This document shows, piece after piece, positions 29,432-38,500 of a stretch of 64,000 nt of DNA. Source of the DNA: Aquibium sp. A9E412 (GTDB lineage Bacteria; Pseudomonadota; Alphaproteobacteria; Rhizobiales; Rhizobiaceae); NCBI RefSeq assembly GCF_030398335.1, contig NZ_JAOAOP010000001.1, forward strand, positions 62,001 through 126,000, in the 5' to 3' direction. The translations under genes were made by a program, and so were the position numbers. A model generated the notes under the pieces. The model did not search any database. It was not told the DNA's origin and saw only the letters and a program-made list of their open reading frames with translations. How positions within the stretch are numbered: position 1 is the first letter of the stretch; the number at the start of each line of letters is the position of its first letter.

Positions 29432-29750
29432 GCTGCTCACGGGTGCGAAAGATGACGACCTCGCGCTCGTGGGCGAGATTGAGCGCACGCCGCGCCTGCT
29501 CGTCCAGCATGTCCTTTTCCAGGGTGCCGTCATGCAGCAGCCGGACGCGGTGCTCGAGCTCGGCGCGCGTCGCGCGCAGCGCGGCGAGCTCGCTCTCGAG
29601 CTCGGCCGTGCGCGCCTCCAGGCGATACTTGGCATAGATGCCGTAGTCGCCGTGATAGGCGTGAAAGCCGAAATAGCTGAGAAAGAGCGCGGCGATGGCC
29701 GGCACGATCAGCCGGCCGGTCCGTCGTCTCTTGCGCTGGCGCGTCCACAT
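29427..29750 (-). CDS. ftsB: FtsB/DivIC-like septum formation protein
   Basis: Bitopic division protein that, with FtsL and FtsQ, activates septal peptidoglycan synthesis. The 107-residue product has a very basic N-terminus (RQRKRRRTGR), one membrane segment at about residues 13-30 (LIVPAIAALFLSYFGFHAY), and a periplasmic coiled coil from about 45 to 75 (RTAELESELAALRATRAELEHRV). It lies between eno and pdhA on the same strand, the typical location in Hyphomicrobiales. The sequence is short and variable in the family; assignment rests on architecture and context. Confidence 0.88.
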   Translation of the reverse strand: MWTRQRKRRRTGRLIVPAIAALFLSYFGFHAYHGDYGIYAKYRLEARTAELESELAALRATRAELEHRVRLLHDGTLEKDMLDEQARRALNLAHEREVVIFRTREQP

Positions 29751-29828
29751 GGCGGCAAAACCCCTTGCCGCCCCATGTGGCCCGATCCTGCTTAATGGAG
29801 GGTTACGCCGAGGCGATCCCGCACGCCG

Positions 29829-31166
<1,338 letters not shown>

Positions 31167-31273
31167 CGCCCGGCCGCACCGCCGCGCGGCGTCGGTTGCC
31201 GCCGGCCGCGCGACCCGGCTATGCAGGACGACGCCGCACGGGCGCACCGTCGCAAGACCGGCAGGGAGGCCTC

Positions 31274-32122
31274 ATGTCCGCGACCTGGAAGCCACCGGCG
31301 AAGGGCGGGCTTCGCGCCGCCATCGTCGCCGCCGCCGCCGTCATCGGGCTCGTCGCGGCGACGACCGGCGCCGGCGCGGCCGAAAGGCTGGCCGGCGCGG
31401 GCTGGCGCGCCACGCTGAGCGTGCCCGAGCGCGCCGCGCCGGTTCCGGCCGTCGTGCTGATGCCCGGCTGCACGGGCCTCGGGCCGCCGGCGGTGCGGGC
31501 GGGACTGTCCGCGCATGGCGCGGCGCTGCTGCGGCGCGGCCATGCGGTGGCGGTGCTCGACGTGCTCGGGCCGCGCGGCCGCGCCTCGATCTGCGCGGAT
31601 GCCGCGGCGCTCGCGCGGCTGGAGCGCGCGGCCGTGCGGCACGCCGGCGAGCTTGCGGCGCGGCTTGGCGCCGATCCGCGAATCGACGGCCGGCGGCTCG
31701 CCTTTCTCGGCCAGAGCTTCGGCGGCTCGGTGGCGCTCGCCCTCGCCTCGCCGGCGGCGCGCGGCGGCGGTGCGGCGCCGTTCGCCGCTGTCGTCGCCTA
31801 CTATCCGTGGTGCCGCGCGCGCTACGGGCCGGCGGACGGGCGGAGCGACTTCGACGTGCCGGTGCTGATCCTCGCCGGGGCGGCCGACAGCTGGACGCCG
31901 GTGGCGCGCTGCCGGCGGCTTTCGCCGCGTGCCGGCTCGCGGGCCACCCGCGTCGTCGCCTATCCCGGCGCCGTCCACTCGTTCGATCTCGTGACGCTCG
32001 ACCGCGGCATGGTGGCCGGCGTCGACGGGGCGCATCCGGTCGGCGGCGACGGCGCGGCCGCGCGGGCAAGCCGGCAGCGCTATCTCGCCTTCCTGACGGT
32101 GGCGCTGCGGCGCCCTCAGTAG
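31274..32122 (+). CDS. Exported alpha/beta hydrolase of the dienelactone hydrolase family
   Basis: Probable periplasmic hydrolase; substrate unknown. The 282-residue product starts with a signal peptide whose core is AAIVAAAAVIGLVAATTGAGAA (broken here for reading: AAIVAAAAVI then GLVAATTGAGAA). The catalytic triad is visible: S148 in GQSFGGS, D205 in ILAGAADSWTP and H235 in PGAVHSFD. A MPGCTGLG oxyanion-type loop lies at residues 63-70. A GGGAGG ribosome-binding site lies just before the ATG at 31274. The gene is divergent from eno and convergent with kdsA, with the two 3' ends overlapping by seven bases. It interrupts the usual kdsA-eno neighbourhood. Confidence 0.85.
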   Translation: MSATWKPPAKGGLRAAIVAAAAVIGLVAATTGAGAAERLAGAGWRATLSVPERAAPVPAVVLMPGCTGLGPPAVRAGLSAHGAALLRRGHAVAVLDVLGPRGRASICADAAALARLERAAVRHAGELAARLGADPRIDGRRLAFLGQSFGGSVALALASPAARGGGAAPFAAVVAYYPWCRARYGPADGRSDFDVPVLILAGAADSWTPVARCRRLSPRAGSRATRVVAYPGAVHSFDLVTLDRGMVAGVDGAHPVGGDGAAARASRQRYLAFLTVALRRPQ

Positions 32123-32952
32123 CCCTTGACCACCCGGTCGAGCGCGACGAGGCGGTCGAGCAGCGCCGGCATGTCGGCGAGCGGCACCATGTTGGGGCCG
32201 TCGGACGGCGCGTTGTCGGGGTCCTGGTGCGTCTCCACGAAGACGCCGGCCACGCCGACGGCGACGGCGGCCGAGGCGAGCGGCGCGACGAAGCGGCGCT
32301 CGCCGCCCGAGGCGCTGCCCTGGCCGCCCGGCTGCTGCACCGAATGGGTGGCATCGAAGACGACCGGCGCGCCGGTCTGCTCGGCCATGATGGGCAGCGC
32401 CCGCATGTCGGAGACCAAGGTGTTGTAGCCGAAGGAGGCGCCGCGCTCGGTGACCAGCACGTTGGCGTTGCCCGAGCCGGTCAGCTTGGCGACGACGTTG
32501 GCCATGTCCCACGGGGCGAGGAACTGGCCCTTCTTGACGTTGACGGCGCGCCCGGTCCGCGCCGCCGCGACCAGGAGATCGGTCTGGCGGCAGAGAAAGG
32601 CGGGAATCTGCAGCACGTCGACCGCTTCGGCGACCGCCGCGCACTGCTCCGGCGCGTGCACGTCGGTCAGCAGCGGCACGCCGAGCTCGGCGCGCAGGGC
32701 GGCGAAGACCGGCAGCGCGGCCTCGAGCCCCGCGCCGCGGCGGCCCGACAGCGCGGTGCGGTTGGCCTTGTCGAAGCTCGTCTTGTAGACGAAGCCGAGG
32801 CCGCGCGCGCGCGCCATCTCCTTGAGCGCGCCGGCCATGTCGAAGGCGTGGCCGCGCGATTCGAGCTGGCACGGGCCGGCGATCAGCGTCAGCGGCGCGT
32901 CGTTGGCGAAGACGGCGTCGCCGACGGCGACCCGCGCATTGGCGCGCGTCAT
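32116..32952 (-). CDS. kdsA: 3-deoxy-8-phosphooctulonate synthase
   Basis: Condenses arabinose 5-phosphate and phosphoenolpyruvate to Kdo-8-phosphate for the lipopolysaccharide inner core. The 278-residue TIM-barrel product shows LIAGPCQLESRGHAF, the KTSFDKANRTA segment, TDVHAPEQC, VNVKKGQFLAPWDM and FDATHSVQQPGG. The cysteine in AGPCQLE fits the metal-dependent class. It overlaps the upstream VOC gene by four bases (ATGA), which suggests coupled translation, and its stop overlaps the convergent hydrolase. It links functionally to the lpx genes at the right of the window. Confidence 0.96.
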   Translation of the reverse strand: MTRANARVAVGDAVFANDAPLTLIAGPCQLESRGHAFDMAGALKEMARARGLGFVYKTSFDKANRTALSGRRGAGLEAALPVFAALRAELGVPLLTDVHAPEQCAAVAEAVDVLQIPAFLCRQTDLLVAAARTGRAVNVKKGQFLAPWDMANVVAKLTGSGNANVLVTERGASFGYNTLVSDMRALPIMAEQTGAPVVFDATHSVQQPGGQGSASGGERRFVAPLASAAVAVGVAGVFVETHQDPDNAPSDGPNMVPLADMPALLDRLVALDRVVKGY

Positions 32953-33863
32953 GCGTGCTCCTCGAAGGCGAAGATGGCGCCCTGGCCCTCGGCCGGCGGC
33001 ACGATCAGCCAGCCCGCGTGGCGCATCGCCTCGATGCCGTCCTCGGCGAGCGCGGTGTGCACGCGCTCCAGATCGGGCGCGCGGAAGACGATGGCGCGCA
33101 GCCGCAGGTCGTCGCCGTCCTCCGGCGCGATCGCCAGCATCGCCTTGACGCCGGAGTCGTTGAGCAGCGACACCAGGCCGTTGGCCGCGTGGTAGTCGGT
33201 GCCGCCGGGGAAGGCCTCGACGTGCGCGCTGCCGGTCACCGCGCGCATCAGCGCCTCGTGGCTGTCGGGCTCGACGCAGGACAGAACCACGCGGTCTATG
33301 CCGGTGACGCCGTTCTGGTGGCGCGTCAGCGCCACACGGTCGACCTGCGGCGCGCGCACCCGCTCGCAGGCGAAGAAGAAGGCGCCGGGCTGGTCGCCGG
33401 GGGCGGTCGCGAAGGCGAGCTTGAAGCGGGCCTCGTCCTCGCCGCCCGCCGCATCGCGCACCGGGCGCGAAAAGGCGAGCTCCGGCCCGGCCGAAAGCCC
33501 TTCGGCGACGAAGCGCGCATGATCGGCATCGGCGTCGTCGGTGCGCATGACGAGCGCGGAGAACCCCTCCTCGCCGCAATGGGCGCGGAACAGCCGGTCG
33601 CGCGCGACGAACACGTTGTCCGTCGCGACGGCCGCGTCGGCGGCCGCCGCGTCGCCGACGGCCAGCGCCTCGAGAAAGGTGTCGTCCTTGAAGTAGACGC
33701 AGGCGTTGCGCGTGCCGAAGGGATGGCTGCCTTCCGGCGCGACGGTGAAGCCGAGCGCCGTCAGGCGCTCGCGCGCGCGCTCGAGATCGGCGGTCGGCAG
33801 GACGCAGTGATCGATCGCGCGGGGCGCGCTCGGGCGAGCGGAGGCGGTCTGTGCGGCTGACAT
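32949..33863 (-). CDS. VOC (glyoxalase-like) family protein
   Basis: Protein of the vicinal oxygen chelate superfamily; function unknown. The 304-residue product has two related halves. The first starts AIDHCVLPTADLERARERLTALGF, the second GIDRVVLSCVEPDSHEALMRAV, each with the beta-alpha-beta pattern of the fold. A histidine (DHC, residue 18) and an acidic residue (FLEAL) are placed like metal ligands in the first half. It overlaps kdsA downstream by four bases, and is divergent from the exporter gene across 286 bases. The link to kdsA is physical; a role in Kdo synthesis is not implied by the sequence. Confidence 0.8.
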   Translation of the reverse strand: MSAAQTASARPSAPRAIDHCVLPTADLERARERLTALGFTVAPEGSHPFGTRNACVYFKDDTFLEALAVGDAAAADAAVATDNVFVARDRLFRAHCGEEGFSALVMRTDDADADHARFVAEGLSAGPELAFSRPVRDAAGGEDEARFKLAFATAPGDQPGAFFFACERVRAPQVDRVALTRHQNGVTGIDRVVLSCVEPDSHEALMRAVTGSAHVEAFPGGTDYHAANGLVSLLNDSGVKAMLAIAPEDGDDLRLRAIVFRAPDLERVHTALAEDGIEAMRHAGWLIVPPAEGQGAIFAFEEHA

Positions 33864-33923
33864 GCCTGCCGTTTGCCCCAAGCCGCGCCGCTTTTCAAGG
33901 CAATGTGCGGCGCGCGACGGCGG

Positions 33924-33952
33924 TTGTGCCCCGCCGGCGCCCTTGCTAGGAG
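33924..33952 (+). promoter_or_regulatory. Possible promoter of the leader/exporter unit
   Basis: TTGTGC (33924-33929) and TAGGAG (33947-33952) are spaced by 17 bases and lie 60 bases before the leader ORF. The -10 is poor, so this is only a candidate. Between it and the leader are two GC-rich inverted repeats. Confidence 0.3.
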
Positions 33953-34011
33953 CGTGGCGGCGCCGGCCGGCGCCGCGGGGTCCGCGCCCCGCGCCGAACC
34001 GGAGACGCGCC

Positions 34012-34041
34012 ATGCGAGGCAAGAAGACAGCACGCCGATAA
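34012..34041 (+). CDS. Putative nine-codon leader peptide
   Basis: A tiny ORF, ATG to TAA, reads MRGKKTARR. It has a proper Shine-Dalgarno, GGAG at 34001-34004, seven bases before the ATG. Its stop codon is immediately followed by a stable hairpin, and the exporter gene begins 108 bases downstream. Short basic leader ORFs in this setting are known from inducible chloramphenicol and macrolide resistance genes, where a stalled ribosome frees the downstream gene. Whether this one is translated or causes stalling is inference; the peptide does not match a stalling motif I know. Confidence 0.45.
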   Translation: MRGKKTARR

Positions 34042-34146
34042 GCCGCAGCGACAGCCCACCCGTTGCTGCGGCGCCTGCCTGCAAAGATCCGATATCCGCT
34101 TCCGATCCGGCAGTCGCCGCGAATGCCCTCATTCGCGCGGAGCGAC
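34042..34146 (+). promoter_or_regulatory. Putative translational attenuator of the exporter gene
   Basis: Two hairpins lie between the leader stop and the exporter start. Hairpin 1 pairs 34042-34052 with 34062-34072 (11 pairs including one GU, nine-base loop). Hairpin 2 has an inner perfect stem CGCGAATG/CATTCGCG (34118-34125 with 34130-34137) and an outer stem GTCGC/GCGAC (34113-34117 with 34142-34146). The four-base bulge between them, 34138-34141, contains most of the exporter's only Shine-Dalgarno, GGAG at 34139-34142. GCGGC in the right arm of hairpin 1 (34068-34072) can pair instead with GCCGC at 34116-34120, which would open hairpin 2. Confidence 0.5.
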
Positions 34147-34149
34147 CGC

Positions 34150-35349
34150 ATGTCCTTCTTCAAGCCCGCCCCCTGGAGCCACAGCCTGCCCTATGCGCTG
34201 CTGCTGATGGCGCCGTTCGACATCCTCGCCTCGCTGGCGATGGACATCTACCTGCCCGTCGTGCCGGCGATGCCGGCAGTGCTCGCCACGACGCCGGGCG
34301 TCGTGCAGCTCACGCTCAGCCTGTACATGGTGACGCTCGGGCTCGGCCAGCTCGCCTTCGGGCCGCTTTGCGACCGCTTCGGCCGCCGGCCGGTGCTGCT
34401 CGGCGGCGCGCTGCTCTACGCGCTCGCCTCGCTGCTGCTGGCCGCCGGCAGCGACGCGACGGCCTTCGTCGTCCTGCGCGTGGCGCAGGCGGCCGGCGCC
34501 TCGGCGATGCTGGTCGCCACCTTCGCCACGGTGCGCGACGTCTATGCCGAGCGGCCGGAGGGCGCGGTCATCTACAGCCTGTTCGGCTCGATGCTCGCCT
34601 TCGTGCCGGCACTCGGGCCGATCGTCGGCGCGCTGATCGCGGAGCTCGCCGGCTGGCGGGCAATCTTCCTGACGCTGGCCGCCCTCGCCGCCGTCGCGCT
34701 CGGCCAGGCGCTCCTGCGCTGGCCGGAAACGCGGCCGGCGGCACCGCCGGCTGGCGGGCCGGGCCCCGGCACCATCCTGGCGAGCGCGCGGTTTTGGACC
34801 TACACGCTCGGCTTCGCCGCGGCGATGGGCGCCTTCTTCGTCTATTTCTCGACCGCGCCGCGCGTGCTGATCGAGCGGGCGGGGCACGCGTCGACCGGCT
34901 TCAGCCTGCTGTTCGGCTCGGTCGCCGTCGTGATGATCGTCACGGCCCGCTTCGTGCGGCCGCTGGTGGCGCGCCACGGCGCGGCCGGCATGCTGGCGCG
35001 CGGCATGCTCGTCATGCTGGCCGGCGCCGGGTTTCTCGCCTTCGGCGCGCTCACGGCGGCGCCGTCGTTCTGGAGCTTCGTGCTGCCGATGTGGCTGGTC
35101 GGCGTCGGCATCGTGTTCACCAGCGCGGTCGCCGCCAACGGCGCGCTGGCCGAGTTCGGCGACGCGGCCGGCCTGGCGGTGGCGCTCTACTTCGCCATCC
35201 AGAGCGTCGTCGTCGGCGCGGCCGGCACGCTGGCCGTGATCGCGCTCGGCGGCGACACCGCCTGGCCGCTGGTCGGCTTCATCGCCGTGGCCGCGGGCAC
35301 CGTGCTGGCCGCCCTCGCCCGCCTGGCGCAGCGCGGCGCCGCGCCCTGA
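34150..35349 (+). CDS. MFS drug exporter of the CmlA/FloR (phenicol efflux) type
   Basis: Twelve-helix major facilitator exporter of the DHA1 drug-efflux branch. The 399-residue product keeps long stretches that I recognise from the florfenicol/chloramphenicol exporters FloR and CmlA: APFDILASLAMDIYLPVVPA at 21-40, TLSLYMVTLGLGQLAFGPL, GASAMLVATFATVRDVYA and SMLAFVPALGPIVGALI. Motif A (GPLCDRFGRRP) is at 71-81. Length is close to FloR. The ATG at 34150 was chosen because GGAG lies eight bases upstream and the family starts with a short cytoplasmic segment. Composition matches its neighbours and no mobile element flanks it, so it looks chromosomal and resident. The actual substrate is inferred. 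Confidence 0.85.
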   Translation: MSFFKPAPWSHSLPYALLLMAPFDILASLAMDIYLPVVPAMPAVLATTPGVVQLTLSLYMVTLGLGQLAFGPLCDRFGRRPVLLGGALLYALASLLLAAGSDATAFVVLRVAQAAGASAMLVATFATVRDVYAERPEGAVIYSLFGSMLAFVPALGPIVGALIAELAGWRAIFLTLAALAAVALGQALLRWPETRPAAPPAGGPGPGTILASARFWTYTLGFAAAMGAFFVYFSTAPRVLIERAGHASTGFSLLFGSVAVVMIVTARFVRPLVARHGAAGMLARGMLVMLAGAGFLAFGALTAAPSFWSFVLPMWLVGVGIVFTSAVAANGALAEFGDAAGLAVALYFAIQSVVVGAAGTLAVIALGGDTAWPLVGFIAVAAGTVLAALARLAQRGAAP

Positions 35350-35383
35350 AAGAACGCGCAAAGCACGGCGCGGCCCTGACGTG

Positions 35384-35432
35384 GCGCATCGTGCTTTCCG
35401 AAAACCGGGAGCCGGGTTTCGGGCCGATGCGC
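35384..35432. repeat. Intergenic palindromic element, possible bidirectional terminator
   Basis: Outer arms GCGCATCG and CGATGCGC (35384-35391, 35425-35432) enclose inner arms CCGAAAACCGG and CCGGGTTTCGG, which pair with one mismatch. It fills the gap between the convergent exporter and ykoC and ends in the ykoC stop codon. Sequence style (CGAAAACCGG, GCATCG) recalls rhizobial intergenic mosaic elements. Confidence 0.55.
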
Positions 35433-36172
35433 TAAAACACGACCGGCGGCAGCGGCCGGGCGATCAGCAGGCCGAGCAGGCCGAAGGCGAGGACGGCGAA
35501 GACCGCGTCGGCGCGGCCGAAGCCCGGCACGTTGAGCATGGTGCGGTGGCCGGCGGCGGTGAAGCCGCGCGCCTCCATGGCGAGCGCGGTGCGGCTCGCC
35601 CGGCGGATGGCGAAGGCGAGCAGCGGCACCACCAGCGCCACGGTCTCGGCCGGCCGCGGGATGCGCGTCAGCGGCCGGCCGCGCCGCATCGCCCGGCTCA
35701 TGCGCTGCTGCTGCGCCTCGACGGCCAGCGCCGGCACCGTCTGCAGCGCGGCGAACAGCGCGTAGCCGACGCTCTGCGGCAGCCGCGCGCGGGCCACCAG
35801 GGCGCGCACGAAGCCGCCGGCGTCGCTGGTGAAGGCGAAGAACACCGAGATCATGCCGCAGGCCACCGCGCGCAGGCCGAGGGTCACCGCCGCCCCCACC
35901 GTGCCGCTGTCGAAGACGGCGGCCGACGAGGTCGCCACCACGCCGCCGTCGGCGCGAAACAGCATGTGGGTGACGACGAAGCCCAGTCCGAACAGCACGA
36001 GCGGCACCGAAATCGCCGCCAGCACCACCGGCCGGATGCGCCGCGTGACGAGCAGAAAGCCGGCGACGAGGACGATGACCGCCGCCTGGAACACCGGATC
36101 GAGCAGCAGCGTGGCGGTGGCAAACCACACCAGGCACATGACAAAGGTCACGATCGGATTCACGGCAGACAT
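35432..36172 (-). CDS. ykoC: ECF transporter T component (YkoC-like)
   Basis: Transmembrane coupling subunit of an energy-coupling-factor transporter for thiamine or its hydroxymethyl-pyrimidine precursor. The 246-residue product has about six hydrophobic segments and the two Ala-Arg-Gly type coupling motifs of T components, seen in MEARGFTAAGHR and in the SRAMRRGRPLTR region. It is the last gene of the ykoFEDC operon and overlaps ykoD by 13 bases. The gene ends inside a palindrome. Confidence 0.88.
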   Translation of the reverse strand: MSAVNPIVTFVMCLVWFATATLLLDPVFQAAVIVLVAGFLLVTRRIRPVVLAAISVPLVLFGLGFVVTHMLFRADGGVVATSSAAVFDSGTVGAAVTLGLRAVACGMISVFFAFTSDAGGFVRALVARARLPQSVGYALFAALQTVPALAVEAQQQRMSRAMRRGRPLTRIPRPAETVALVVPLLAFAIRRASRTALAMEARGFTAAGHRTMLNVPGFGRADAVFAVLAFGLLGLLIARPLPPVVF

Positions 36173-37815
36173 GCAGCCTCCTGCGCGGCGAGCCAGTCGG
36201 CCGCCGCCATCGCTTCGGGGCGCACCAGCCCGGCCGTCTCCAGCGCCGCGGCGTCGGCCAGCATCTCGGCCGTCGGGCGCAGCGGGCCGACCGTGCCGCC
36301 GGCGACGAGCGCGCAGCGCGTCGTCAGGCCGAGCACGGCTTCCGGATCGTGCGTGATGAGGACGACCGCCGTGCCCCGTTCCGCCAGCGCGGCGAGGCTC
36401 GCCGCCAGCCGGTCGCGGCCGCGCGCGTCGAGGCCGGCCGTCGGCTCGTCGCAGACGAGCAGCGGCCAGCGGCCGGCGGCCGTCAGCGCGGCGAGCGCCA
36501 GCCGGCGCTTCTGGCCGGCCGAAAGCTCGAGCGGGTGCTGCGCGGCGAGCCCGTCGAGCGCCCACAGCGCCAGCGCGTCGGCGACCGCGGCGTCCGCACC
36601 GGCACGCGCCGATGCAGGCAGGAAGCGGGCCGCCTCCTCGGCCACCGTGGCGGCGGTGAACTGCGCCTCCGGCCGCTGGAAGGCCATCGCGCCGGGCGGC
36701 CCGCGGCGGCGCCCCGCCTTGAGCGGCAGCAGGCCGGCGAGACAGGCGCCGAGCGTCGTCTTGCCGGCGCCGTTGGGGCCGATCAGGCCGACGATCTCGC
36801 CGGCCGGAACGGCGAGCGAGACGTCGGTGAGCACCGGGCGGGCGAGGAACGGCGCGCAGGCCGCGCGTTCGAGCGCGACGACCGGCGGCGCGGACCCGGC
36901 CGGCGCGGCGGGCGGCGCCGTCCGGTCGGCGAGGAAGGCCGCGACCGCAGCACGGCTGCCGGCCTCGCGCCGGGTGCCGGCCAAAAGCCCGGCGATGCCG
37001 GCGAGGCCGTCGCGCGCCGGCCGGCCGAGGCGGCGGGCGAGCGTGACCGCGGCCGGCAGCCACACACCCTCGCGGGCCAGCCGCGCGCCGTGCGTCTCGA
37101 AGACCGCGTCCGGCGGGCCGTCGGCGATCAGCCGGCCGTCACCGCCGAGCGCCACCACCCGGTCGACCTCGTCGAGACGGCCGGCGAAGGCGTGGTCGAC
37201 GATCAGCGTCGTCTGGCCCGGGCGCGGCCGGCCCATCATGCGGTAGAGCCGTTCGGCGGCGCGCGGCGCCAGGTGCCCGGCCGGCTCGTCGGCGACGAAC
37301 AGATCGGCGTCGACGACGGCCATGGCGGCAAGCGCGACGAGCTGCTTCTCGCCGCCCGACAGCGTCGCCGTCTGGCGCCGGCGCCAGCTTGCCGGCAGGT
37401 CGAGCGCGGCCATCGCAGCCTCGACGCGCGCGGCGATGGCGTCGGCCGGCAGGGCGCGGTTCTCCAGACCGAAGGCGATCTCCTCCTCGACGCGCATGCC
37501 GCACAGCGTCTGCTCGGCATCCTGGAAGAGCTGCGCCACGCGCTCGGCCCAGGCCGCCGGCGGCCGGCTGTCGACCGGCACGCCGAACAGCGCGATGCGG
37601 CCGGCGACGGCGGCCGGGATGGTCGCCGGCACGAGCCCGGTGAGGCCGAGCAGCAGGCTCGACTTGCCGCAGCCCGAGGGGCCGAGCATCAGCACCCGCT
37701 CGCCGCGGCCGATCGCCAGCTCGACCGGCCCCACCGCGTCGCGCGCGGCGAAGCGGTAGCGCACGGCGAAGCCTTCGGCGGCGATCACCGGGCCCTCGGC
37801 CAGCGGTGCGGTCAC
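36160..37815 (-). CDS. ykoD: ECF transporter duplicated ATPase (YkoD-like)
   Basis: Energises import by the Yko system. The 551-residue product is two ABC ATPase domains in one chain. Domain 1 has Walker A GPSGCGKS at 45-52, signature LSGGE at 152-156 and Walker B FVADEP ending at 178. Domain 2 has Walker A GPNGAGKT at 346-353, signature LSAGQ at 431-435 and LLVCDEP ending at 458. Both appear catalytically complete. The start is GTG at 37815 and overlaps the ykoE stop (GTGA). Duplicated A-components are usual for YkoD. Confidence 0.92.
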   Translation of the reverse strand: MTAPLAEGPVIAAEGFAVRYRFAARDAVGPVELAIGRGERVLMLGPSGCGKSSLLLGLTGLVPATIPAAVAGRIALFGVPVDSRPPAAWAERVAQLFQDAEQTLCGMRVEEEIAFGLENRALPADAIAARVEAAMAALDLPASWRRRQTATLSGGEKQLVALAAMAVVDADLFVADEPAGHLAPRAAERLYRMMGRPRPGQTTLIVDHAFAGRLDEVDRVVALGGDGRLIADGPPDAVFETHGARLAREGVWLPAAVTLARRLGRPARDGLAGIAGLLAGTRREAGSRAAVAAFLADRTAPPAAPAGSAPPVVALERAACAPFLARPVLTDVSLAVPAGEIVGLIGPNGAGKTTLGACLAGLLPLKAGRRRGPPGAMAFQRPEAQFTAATVAEEAARFLPASARAGADAAVADALALWALDGLAAQHPLELSAGQKRRLALAALTAAGRWPLLVCDEPTAGLDARGRDRLAASLAALAERGTAVVLITHDPEAVLGLTTRCALVAGGTVGPLRPTAEMLADAAALETAGLVRPEAMAAADWLAAQEAACLP

Positions 37816-38411
37816 AGCGCGCCCTCAGCCGCGCCGGCGGTGCGCCGGTCGGCATCGATGGCGAAGCCCGACAGCGCGCCGGTGCGGTAGAGCTGGTCGA
37901 CGATCACCTTGCCGAGCCAGCCGCCGAGCAGCGCGCCGCTGGCGCAGCGCAGCACGAACATGACGACCAGGATGGTCGGGTCGAGGGCGCCGTAGTCGAA
38001 GCGCACCCAGGTGTAGGCGTAGCTGAAGACGGCCGCGCCGACGCCGGCCGCCATCAGCACCGGAAGCGAATAGTTGCGCCAGCGCGTGGCGGCGAAAACC
38101 GTTTCCGCGCCAAGCCCCTGGATGAAACCGCTGACGATCAGCATCAGACCCGCCGGGCTGCCGATCAGCACCTGGACGGCGGCCGCCAGGACCTCTGCGA
38201 CGAGCGCCACGCCGGGCTTGCGCACGATCGCGGCGGCGACGATGGAGGCGACGAACCAGAAGCCCATGAAGATGTCCATGGACAGGCTGCCGATCGCCGC
38301 CTGGGCGATCAGCCAGAGCTGCACCCAGCCGAGATAGAGCAGCGCGAAGACGGCGCCGATGACGGCGACGACGAGGGTTTCCCTGAGAGTCCACACGTTG
38401 GAACGGGACAT
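37812..38411 (-). CDS. ykoE: ECF transporter substrate-binding S component (YkoE-like)
   Basis: Membrane protein that binds the vitamin-type substrate, predicted thiamine or hydroxymethylpyrimidine. The 199-residue product has about five or six hydrophobic segments, for example LVVAVIGAVFALLYLGWVQLW near the N-terminus (split: LVVAVIGAVFA then LLYLGWVQLW) and VLMAAGVGAAVFSYAYTW. The polar C-terminal tail is short. It lies 89 bases downstream of ykoF and is coupled to ykoD by a GTGA overlap. Substrate is inferred from the TPP riboswitch and from the operon. Confidence 0.9.
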   Translation of the reverse strand: MSRSNVWTLRETLVVAVIGAVFALLYLGWVQLWLIAQAAIGSLSMDIFMGFWFVASIVAAAIVRKPGVALVAEVLAAAVQVLIGSPAGLMLIVSGFIQGLGAETVFAATRWRNYSLPVLMAAGVGAAVFSYAYTWVRFDYGALDPTILVVMFVLRCASGALLGGWLGKVIVDQLYRTGALSGFAIDADRRTAGAAEGAL

Positions 38412-38500
38412 GACACGTCTCCTGAGGATGGCGGATGGAAGAAGCGAAAGGAGGCCGCGACCGGCCTGCGGGCCCGCGCCACGGCGCGGGCGGCGGCCTG

